Of a stretch of 64,000 nucleotides of DNA, positions 56,141 to 64,000 are shown in pieces. The notes beneath the pieces were generated by a model. That model was not told the DNA's origin. It saw only the letters and a program-made list of their open reading frames with translations, and ran no database searches. The DNA comes from Rhyzopertha dominica. Taxonomy: Eukaryota > Arthropoda > Insecta > Coleoptera > Bostrichidae. The stretch lies in the NCBI GenBank assembly GCA_025024175.1, contig QCXZ01000137.1, positions 744,001-808,000 on the forward strand, given 5' to 3'. The position numbers and the translations under genes are program-made. Positions within the stretch are counted from its first letter, which is position 1. The number at the start of each line of letters is the position of its first letter.

Positions 56141-59042
56141 AAGAGAACGAAATCAAAACCATCCAAGCATCGTCGGAAACACCTTCTGTTAGGTCATCCC
56201 ACCAGTCGAGAGTTTCGTCTAAAGGTATCGCTTCGTGAAAAACACTGTAACTCTTTTCACTGTTTTTTTTTGTTACAGCCTCCACGGAAAAGGCCGTCAG
56301 GGCACTTAAGCAGTTTTGCGAAACCCAACAAGATGAAGGTTCCGTAAAAATGATGAAAAGACGGCCCGAAACCCCTCCTCAAGAAGTAAGTCCGCCAAAA
56401 GAGATACGGCGGCATGGCGAACCCTCACAAGAAGAATATCCGATAAGAGCAGCCTCCAGACGATACACGATGAACAAAGACATCAATAGGTGGCTGGAGA
56501 CTACGGAAAATCGAAATGTTGGCAAGCTCACTGCGAAGGAACTGCAACAAGCTTTCGAGATATTCCAGGTAATAAAACTTAAACAGATTAAGTGTGTAGC
56601 AACATTTTTTCAAGAAAAAAACAGAGTGTCACGCCAACCTATGTTTCTCATTTACAAACTTGCTAAAGTCTCTGCCGTTCGCTGATGTTCTTTTCCATTC
56701 GCAACTAATCTATTGGCAGTTTTTCCCTTAGCAAAATGAGATGCATTAATAACACGTTAACTGATTTAAAGAGATGGTCTGCTGTATGTAGTTGATTTTG
56801 AAAAATAGTTAACTTCCCATTTCAAATTAATGGATCAGATTCGAATGAAGCTAGTGAAACTATTCTGATTAAGAAATATTTGAAACACTTATAGGAACAG
56901 TATAATAGTTCAGGGTGCAATGACAACTGAACTGAAGATCCATTACAACAAGTTATAGTTCTGACAATGCACAATAAGTGAACCTTTGAAACCATCTAAT
57001 TTAATCATTTATTGGTCTTGCAACTTGGTGTTTTTGATGAGATAACTATCTACAGTGAGATATCTACAACGCATAACCATCAAATAAGTTTGAAACATTA
57101 AATAAACAATCTTATTTGATGAGCGGGTAGACTCTGNTAAAAATTTGGGTGTCGTCTTTGATAGAAGTTTGTGTTTTAACAAACATTGCCAAGAAGTGTA
57201 CAAAATATGTCTTTTTAAATTAAAAACCCTCTTGGATGATAATGTAAAGTTAAAATTAGTAAAAGCATTAATTTATCCTATTGTAGATTATCGTTCTCAA
57301 GTTTACTATCATTTTATGCCCAAGTACAATCAATTAAAAATTCAACGTGTCCAGAATGCTTGTATAAGATACGTGTGCAAGGTTCCATTGAGAGAGCGTT
57401 TAAATGAACCAAAAATGAATCTCAGAATGAAATACTTATATAGCATACTATTGTATAAGATTTATACTAATAGGGTACCTTCTTATCTAACAGATATTCT
57501 TGTGAGACGCTCTCAAATTCATGATGTCAATGTTAGATATAATTCATTTACCGTGCCTCAACATCGGACGTCAAAATTTGAGGGTAGTTATGGTTACATA
57601 GCTCCTACATTGTTGAATAAAATTCTTGATATCGTAGAGCTGCCACTGGCGGCGTTCAGTCGTCGTCTTAGGCATAGTTTTTTTAGTAATTGGATTGATT
57701 TGTATGTTAGTTTTTTATATAACGCGTTTCATGTATATTTGTTAGTATACGGGAGAGTGGTAGGCTGCTGTCAAATCTCCTACCTTTTGTGTACATGATT
57801 TTGCACAATAAATAACTTTATTATTATATAATTATAACATAACTTCAAACTTAATACCGACAAATCACAGCTGATGACCTTTTGTAAAGAAAATAGCTAA
57901 TGCTGCTAGAAAAACTTGAATATATTTATCAATAACACCAAATTAAACTTTATGGGCTCTTCTAGAAATCGTTTACTGATTCTTGATAACAAGTTTCGTT
58001 TTAAAGAGCATAGACCTAAATTGATTCAAAAATCGTTTTCGAAGCCTAAAATCTTATACTCCAGCAGGCAGCTTTTAAGCTTCAATTTAAAAAAGCAATA
58101 ATGCGAATCGCTTAAATACTCTCACAATATAATTATTGCGATTTCCTGTACAGCCCTTGCTTAGATGCTTGTGACAAAAGTATAGAATTCAAAAGATGCT
58201 GAACGCTTGCTGTCGTTTTATTTTTGTTTTTTTGTGCTGCCACCTCATCGGACTGCCATGTTTAGAAGGTCATTTACCTATAATGCCATAAAATGGTGCA
58301 ATTATTGCCGGAAGAATTCAATATTCTTAATATGAATAAGTTTAAGTTTGAACTTAGGTCATTGCTAGTAGGTACATGGCTGCCTTACCTATTAGCTTTC
58401 GTCTCTTGATTCCCATTTTGAGAATAACAATTATAGCAATACAATTAATTTAGGTTATGTAAGTGAAATAGTAGTCTGCTAGACTGCCTAATGGAGAACA
58501 CACAATACGACTGTGTTTAGAATTTTCCTTACTTTATTTAACATAATTTTGTTGAATTTTCTTATTTTCTAATAAAGTCTTTATTATTATTATTATTACC
58601 TATATAAAACTATTTGCTAAACGCTTTCAACTTCCAGGGAAAGCATTTTTCCGACGGAGCGTGCAAATTCGTGGTTCGTCTCTTCGACCTCGACAAAAAC
58701 GGCGGATTAGACGTGAAGGAGTTCGAGCAACTCTTCTACTACATCAAGAAATGGATGGAGGCGTTCAATTCAGCGGACAAAGAACGATCGGGGCTGATAG
58801 ACCCGGCTGGTGTCGACGCAGCTCTCAGATTCATGGACATAAACTTCTCACCGGACTTCATCTTGTTCCTGATCACCAGGACGGACCCGAACGCAAAGAG
58901 GATGACCCTCGACCAGTTCATAGTGACTTGCATACAGATACAAAGGTATACCGAGGAGTTCAAGCACAGGGATCAAAAGATGGCAGGGGTGATCACGATC
59001 AGATATGAAGACTTCTTGGAGATGGTCATGAGGTGCTTGTAG
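56141..59042 (+). CDS. Penta-EF-hand (calpain-type) protein, three 3' exons
   Basis: Three exons with compatible phases: 56141-56224, 56279-56568 and 58638-59042 (stop at 59040). The first follows TTTTTGCAG and ends at AAAG/GTATCG. The second follows TTTTTGTTACAG and ends at TTCCAG/GTAATA. The third follows CAACTTCCAG. The first two encode a charged, Ser/Thr/Pro-rich, probably unstructured stretch (ENEIKTIQASSETPS, then RRPETPPQEVSPPKEIRRHG) leading into the first EF-hand (NVGKLTAKELQQAFEIF). The third exon gives FDLDKNGGLDVKEF, a canonical calcium loop, then DKERSGLIDPAGV, a loop lacking the final acidic residue, then a degenerate EF4 (TDPNAKRMTLDQF) and EF5 (GVITIRYEDFLEMVM). Five EF-hands with this C-terminus define the penta-EF-hand family (calpains, calpain small subunit, sorcin, ALG-2). 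The long linker suits a calpain better than ALG-2, but no protease domain is in the window. Upstream exons must lie left of 56141, perhaps beyond family L copy 3. Confidence 0.82.
56225..56278 (+). other. 54-nt intron of the penta-EF-hand gene
   Basis: Begins GTATCG and ends TTTTTGTTACAG. The split codon (G then CC) gives alanine and keeps the frame. Its small size is typical of insect genes. Confidence 0.7.
57118..57828 (+). pseudogene. Non-LTR retrotransposon 3' fragment D5, in intron
   Basis: An open stretch (57145-57798) encodes the C-terminal third of a non-LTR retrotransposon protein: NLGVVFDRSLCFNKHCQEV, LVKALIYPIVDYRSQVYYHF, QRVQNACIRYVCKVPLRERL, VRRSQIHDVNVRYNSF and QHRTSKFEGSYGYIAPTLLN. 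The reverse transcriptase catalytic part is absent because of 5' truncation. A CACAATAAATAACTTTATTATTAT tail ends it near 57828. It sits in the 2.07-kb intron between the last two penta-EF-hand exons, in the gene's own orientation. An N base lies at 57137. Confidence 0.82.
57858..58601 (+). pseudogene. Non-LTR retrotransposon 3' fragment D6, ends beside splice acceptor
   Basis: Translation pieces include DKSQLMTFCKEN, then NIFINNTKLNFMGSSRNRLL, RFKEHRPKLIQKSFSKPKIL and YSSRQLLSFNLKKQ. They match the C-terminal part of D4 (for example LKLLYSSRYFLNFLLRKQ), so both derive from one family. A long 3' untranslated part ends in AATAAAGTC followed by (TTA)n at 58582-58599. The splice acceptor of the last exon is at 58636-58637. 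Confidence 0.78.
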
Positions 59043-59193
59043 AAGACATTGAGATGTAACTATCATTAAATCGACAAATTTCTCTTTTGTAATTATCTTT
59101 TCTTTGTGAATTTCAAGTTCCAACAGTTAAAATATAAAAAAGCTTGTTAAAAGTTTAGAATATTAAGAGATATATATCGGCCTGTACATTCCG

Positions 59194-59199
59194 AATAAA
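59194..59199 (+). terminator. Candidate polyadenylation signal of the penta-EF-hand gene
   Basis: AATAAA in CCGAATAAAATGAC, 152 bases after the stop codon, at a usual distance and in AT-rich context. Confidence 0.55.
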
Positions 59200-59655
59200 A
59201 TGACTTTCCAAACAACCAAAGGACAATCACCCACAAAATAACCCCTTGATGTTTTGCAGTATGTTTACCAGACTATACTTTTAGTGTTTTACCTAGCTTA
59301 TTGTTATTATTATCTACCTAGCTATAAAGAAAAAGTTGGGAGAAAACATATCATAACGGACACACATTTATGTCCTGCTAAAATAAAATTGATAAGTTCT
59401 CATAAAAGCTCCTCAAACTGCTAGCAAAGCCCCAACTTTGTTGATGTTTTCGTTGATTCTTGCTTCAACAAGCCTTCCGTACGTTGAGTTATCCACGCTT
59501 CTACGTTCTAGCTGAATTTCATTCATTTTTCCTGAGTAAAGGCAACACGAAAACAACAAAACTCTTTGGGTGTGAACCAAATTTAGTCAGTAACCGTCAA
59601 AATATCACAGAAACTTGACAGCAAAAATGTATGATTTATCTATTATGAATTTTCG
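59200..59655. other. Intergenic, nothing recognised
   Basis: No coding signal. The sequence leads into the Penelope-like relic to its right and may include a decayed part of it. Confidence 0.4.
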
Positions 59656-59659
59656 CCAC

Positions 59660-59940
59660 GGCTCTTAAGGATTTGAATACAGAGAAGTCCATTATAGTTA
59701 CTAGAACAGAGCCGCGGTAATTTTGGAAGAACAGATTATGAGACTAAAGTTAAAGAATTATTAGATAAGGAAACATATAAAAATCTTTCGAAAGAAAAGT
59801 CTTTTTTAACTATCTTCGATTGCAAGGCACCTAAATTGTGTGGTTTGCCCAAAATCCATAAAACTAATTTCCTTTTAAGACCTCTAGTCAATACGATTGG
59901 CAGTCCTTACAGATTGGCAAAACTATTAACTATTTAAAAC
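59660..59940 (+). pseudogene. Penelope-like reverse transcriptase fragment
   Basis: After ALKDLNTEKSIIVTRTEPR the frame shifts to DYETKVKELLDKETYKNL, then KLCGLPKIHKTN and LRPLVNTIGSPYRLAKLL, where it ends in a stop. GLPKIHK followed by LRP and a GSP motif is the hallmark of the N-terminal reverse transcriptase segment of Penelope-like retroelements. The catalytic YxDD part and the GIY-YIG endonuclease are absent. It corresponds to the first half of the relic at 48685-49335. Confidence 0.78.
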
Positions 59941-60488
59941 TTTATGTAGGCAAACTGGTATACCATCCAACGCAAATGTATGCATAAGCATAGCTGTTTT
60001 GATTTCCCTACAGTGGGTACATTATTATGCGGATAAATGGTGTCACCAAAGGTCACCACTTAAGGAACGTGTTTGGGGGAATGTTTCATGATGCGGGTAC
60101 TGCAACAATATGGCACGGGTTACAGCATCTGGACCATTTGTTGGTCCATCTGTCATTTATTTTGTCAGGTGATTCAACGCGACTGGTCACGTCACCTATT
60201 GCACGTAATATTAGATAGTTACTAAACATAGCTGTACAGGAACAAAAGGTTTTTTACACCTTTTTCTCGCTCTGGTTTTTTAATTGATTAGGTACTTCAT
60301 GAGAAAGAAACCTACACAATGTATATACCAAAGTTGGAATTGTATAAAAAAGTTTTAATAAAAGTATTATCAATTTTATCTGTGTGTACACACAAAATAG
60401 TTTCACTTATATAGGATGTTTCATTCTTATGGGAGTTTTTTCAAAACCATTTATTCGAAATGAACACAAATTATATGATTAAATATAT
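59941..60488. other. Intergenic, nothing recognised
   Basis: The short frame at 60027-60218 has no recognisable domain. A phrase near 60413 (TATAGGATGTTTCATTC) resembles transposon termini, without a partner. Confidence 0.4.
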
Positions 60489-60489
60489 C

Positions 60490-61190
60490 AAGACTGAATA
60501 TCGTTACTGGCAGAGTGAATAGAAATAGTACCCATTTCACCAGTCCTTGTGAAATTGTTGAAGCATTTAACGACTACTTTTACAATGTCTATCGAGACTC
60601 AACAGCAGCTACACTAACTTTAATTTTTACATTAAGCCTGTAACACTAAGTAATGTACCCGAACAAATTCCAAATTTCTCTAATAACAGACAATGTAAAC
60701 GAGCTGAAGGAACAGCTTCAGCTGATTTTCAATCTAGCTTACCAACTTCTGGTACTATAAAGCTATATCTACAATGATATAATAAACTGTCTTTTACTGC
60801 CACAACACGGATTTATAGCTAGGCGATCAACAGTTACTAATTTATGTTGTTTTACTCAATGTGTGCCGGATATTTGGGACAAACAGGCCCAGACAGACAC
60901 TATATATTTAGATTTATGCAAACATTTGACCGCATTGAACATGCATCTCATTAAATAAATTAAAAAAACATAGGTTTGTTGAAATTGATTCGGTTATACC
61001 TGCAAAACACATTTTTTTTTGTGTCTTACAACGGTTAAGTTCTAGTAGCAAGGTAGCTAAATCAGATGAACCGCAAGGGTCGAATTTGGGGCCGTCGTTG
61101 TTTGTTGTTTTTATAAAGGATCTAATGGGCTGTTTATCCAGCGATTGTCTTGATGTTAGAGGATGATTTTGAACTTTATGCACCGATTAC
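60490..61190 (+). pseudogene. Non-LTR retrotransposon reverse transcriptase relic
   Basis: Starts near CEIVEAFNDYFYNVYRDST (about 60551-60605), the segment just before the reverse transcriptase. Later LLPQHGFIARRSTVTNLCCF (about 60795-60855), TIYLDLCKTFDRIEHASL (about 60900-60950, one shift), and EPQGSNLGPSLFVVFIKDLM (about 61067-61125) give the polymerase boxes before YADD. The ADD box is lost near SSDCLDV. The relic is abutted by family B copy 3 at 61211. The closest relative in the window is D3, which also has QGSNLGPLLF. Confidence 0.76.
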
Positions 61191-61210
61191 ATCTATTATG
61201 GACTGCAATA

Positions 61211-61612
61211 TACAGGGTCGCTATAAAGTATGGAACCAGCGGAATATTTCAGGTTTTGTTCACCGATTTTTCCCAGATATGGACGCAAGTTGAATTTTTT
61301 TAAATGGGGAGGGGGGTCAAAAAGCACATCATTGAAAAGGATGTTTTTGCAATGTTTTAATAACTGTTGATCTAACAACTGGTTCACGATCTTCACGAAT
61401 TGCGTTATAGAGTGCAACTACTTCCGAATAACTTCGCCTTCTATCTCCATAACCAATCATCATCAAAATTTGGATGCGATCATGTTCAGTTAACTGAGGC
61501 AATGCGATTGCAAATAACAAAGTGAATGAAAATTATCACCAGTCACGAGGAAAATGAAGACACCTGGAATTTTTTGTAAGACCCAAGTTTGTTATCACAC
61601 TTTTATCAACTC
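61211..61612 (-). mobile_element. Family B copy 3, short internally deleted form
   Basis: One end is TACAGGGTCGCTATAAAGTA at 61211, with TA before it. On the minus strand the other end carries the transposase start region: PQLTEHDRIQILMMIGYGDR, RRSYSEVVALYNAIREDREP and STVIKTLQKHPF. It then jumps directly to terminal sequence. The initiator ATG has become ATT. The whole catalytic domain is missing, leaving a MITE-like derivative of about 400 bp. The limit at 61612 is where similarity to the copies at 19.0 and 42.9 kb fades. Confidence 0.78.
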
Positions 61613-63325
61613 AGAAGCAATAAATTGTACGAGTGTGATACATTTTTGATACCAGGAGAAAATATGCTTTTCAGTGATATTTCGAACCAAACTGCAATCC
61701 AGTAAAGAGACGTGTTCAATTTGAAACATTTATAGCCTGAAATACGGGACGCACGGATAGAGATGTTGTTACAATGTATATCGTTCCTAATAAACATCGC
61801 AATTCAATTTTCCAGCGTTCACGCTTCCAAAGAGGTTTACGTTCTCGAATTCATCACAATTTGGAACTTGAGATTTTATCCGCGGGGCGTTTCACACGCC
61901 ACTCCCGCCCGCAGTAATTGAGCGCAAAAATGTTTTATGAAAATATCGGTAGCAACACCGTCCAGGCCGGTATTGTTGCAATGACAGTTGCTAAACACCA
62001 CCGTCAGCTATTCCGGATCATTGTGCTGGATGAAGAGGCCAAATTAAGATCTCGCTTACCGATGACTGGCAGTTGGCCGTGGACAAACAACTGACGGGCC
62101 CAACAGAGTGACTCGGCAACACACAGCGGCCAACTAGGCATTACCGTATTGCTTTTAATGATACGCCTAATGACGTTTATGGAATGACGAATTCAATTAC
62201 CTCTTCCCTCGGACATAATTCTGGGTTATTATTTTAATTTCGGGCGATGGGTGGCTCATTATGGAGAGAGTGTGTGATTCGAGTTTGATAAAAAAGGGGC
62301 TAAATTTGGATCTTCTATGAGTCTCGTTAGGGTACGGTCGTATTGGTGCAGAACGATGAGTTGGTTCTTTAGGAAAATGCTCGGGCTGGAAAGCTAAAGG
62401 TCACAGTCTCTTAAAGACCAAGACATAAAACTAGCTCACCATCTCCTTAAAATGGTTTCATGTTTCAAAAACATATGAAAAACCTTCATAAGGGAACTAG
62501 TACAGAACAACTGCAATTACTAAGGCTTTAGTTCTATAACTGATTGAAATCGAAGTGTATTAGTTATGTTACAGTTGATGGCATGGTCATTTTGAAGTGT
62601 TAAGTTTATTTAAGTTTCGTATTGGAACAAGGATGATGCGCAACTATACCTCATTACGTAGCAAGTGCAGTTACTGCAATTTAACTTTAAAGAAATGACA
62701 TAAAACTGCTTTGACTATTGGATCTCTTTTTTGCAGTAAAAGCAAGCTAATTATTTATAGATATAGGACGTAGCAGTCAAGTAATACAGATAATGATTCT
62801 ATCTACTTTAGACTCTGATTGTGCGGACTTTTGCAAGAAGTGTAGCGTTTTCTCTGTCACTGAGACATGTGTTCAGGTATTCCCACAAAGAAATAGTGCG
62901 AGATGTAGAAAACCAAAATATCCTCATCGCAGGGTATTATTTCTAGACTCTCTCTCTTTAGAACAAACTTTGTACTTGATTTATTTAAAAGTAACTCTAA
63001 ATTTTGGGGTTCTGTGCGCAGCGATGGCCTTGTAGGCATAATTTGTACCGCAGTAAGCTGTTAAACTAACACTAAAGAATTCTGAACTGCCTTATTAACA
63101 GAATATAGTGGCGACGATTTTTTCATTAAGAAGGAGTAAAAATTACGCATACGTTGTAATGACACAAATGAGGGAAGACAAAAGTCGGCATCAAACTATG
63201 AAGCAATATTTATTATATAGGGTAAAGTAAAAAAATATTTACAAAAATTAGCTTTATTTGCCAAATATTATTGGGGTTATTGGGGTTGTCAAGATACAGT
63301 GTTATTCAAATCAAGCAATAAGGTC
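61613..63325. other. Intergenic; complex island at about 61830-62260
   Basis: No gene is recognised. 61830-62260 is GC-richer and non-repetitive, unlike the AT-rich remainder. The frame at 62793-63035 lacks a recognisable domain. Confidence 0.4.
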
Positions 63326-63329
63326 GAGC

Positions 63330-64000
63330 CTAAACAGAGGTATGTGAAAAAAGTCCACTTACAGATACTGATCGGAGGGCGTTGAAACGAATAATTAAAC
63401 TGAACAGGAGGGCAAACTACGGTCAACTAAGCACACTTTGGAGTGATGCGTGTTTCAAGATCCACCTGTCACCGGAAAGCACAAAGATTGGGTTTTGGAA
63501 CTTACATGGTAGAATCTTTTTGAAATGTTTTCAACAAAAATGTGTTTTTATTGTCCAGGCCAAGGGTAAGCCAATGTTAACAACGCAACAAAAGAAAAAT
63601 CGGTTGAAGTGGGCAAAAGAACGTAGAACTTGGAGTCCTGAACAATGGAATAGTGTACATTGGAGCGACGAGTCTAGATTTGGAGTTTGTGTAGGCAAAA
63701 AAGTGCAATTTAGTAGGAAAATTACATTTCATTGAGGGCATTGTGAGCACCGAAAAATATCTTAATGTCTTAAGTGAATCTTTGCTACCCACTAGGGACG
63801 AGTCATTGACGTCAGGAAATGGTTTTGTTTTTCAACAAGATGGCGTTGCATATCATGTATCCAAAAACCTTTACAGCATTCCACTTTTAAAATGGGTATC
63901 CAGTAGTCCTGATCTTTCTCCTATAGAAACTCTTTGGCACATTATGAAAAAACAACTGCGCGCAACTCCTGCCAGGTCGATTCCCGAATTAAGCCATAAA
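63330..64000 (+). pseudogene. Tc1-like transposase (DD-E type), decayed and cut by the window end
   Basis: The N-terminal part reads TDRRALKRIIKLNRRANYGQ (helix-turn-helix). Further on, MLTTQQKKNRLKWAKERRTW and SVHWSDESRFGV give the first catalytic aspartate. After frameshifts, GNGFVFQQDGVAYHVSKNLY gives the second and SSPDLSPIETLWHIMKKQL the third, a glutamate as in Tc1. Only 28 residues separate the last two instead of the usual 34, so a small deletion lies between them. The frame reaches the window edge without a stop, so the C-terminal end is outside. Confidence 0.82.

Noticed and set aside
1..64000. CRISPR arrays, bacterial operons, rRNA genes
   Set aside because: No regularly spaced repeats, ribosome-binding sites or rRNA-like sequence; the window is eukaryotic.

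Overview
This looks like nuclear DNA from an insect; the order cannot be fixed from the sequence. The window is AT-rich and has eukaryotic gene structure (spliced exons with GT/AG borders, a 54-nt intron, AATAAA signals). It is loaded with Tc1/mariner-type DNA transposons, 5'-truncated non-LTR retrotransposons with (TTA)n tails, Penelope-like relics and small foldback elements. Scattered N bases show it is a draft assembly.

Host coding sequence is sparse and only two loci are supported. One is a GC-rich terminal exon at 15648-16341 that encodes a Ser/Pro-rich tail with a degenerate repeated motif; its gene was not identified. The other is the 3' end of a penta-EF-hand (calpain-type) gene on the + strand, with three phase-compatible exons at 56141-56224, 56279-56568 and 58638-59042. 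Its last intron holds two truncated retrotransposons, and the second ends about 40 bp before the splice acceptor.

The rest is mostly mobile DNA. Family L is a Tc1/mariner-superfamily element of about 2.2-2.3 kb with very long terminal inverted repeats (about 450 bp) and a transposase with D-D(41)D spacing. It has three copies (4868-7173 +, 50388-52668 -, 53725-55945 +); two keep an uninterrupted transposase frame and the third is broken by a 40-bp deletion. Related but distinct lineages are element A (1723-2996), element C (about 25246-26529, one stop codon) and family B (19 kb, 41-43 kb, 61 kb). A classical DD34D mariner (41140-42458) sits inside a family B copy. Tc1-like DD-E relics lie at 4.1-4.7 kb and at the right edge. 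Non-LTR relics cluster at 22-24, 32-36, 37.7-39.7, 44.5-45.6, 57-58.6 and 60.5-61.2 kb. Penelope-like relics lie at 48.7-49.3 and 59.66-59.94 kb.

The most striking structure is at 49.6-52.8 kb. A decayed tyrosine recombinase of Crypton-like type is split by L copy 2 exactly at a TA dinucleotide. Removing the element and one TA rejoins the recombinase in frame across its H-x-x-R active-site box. A parallel case is the mariner in family B, where the unoccupied site can be read directly from the paralogous B copy at 19.65 kb. Long gene-free stretches contain islands of higher sequence complexity that may be regulatory, but this cannot be shown from one sequence.
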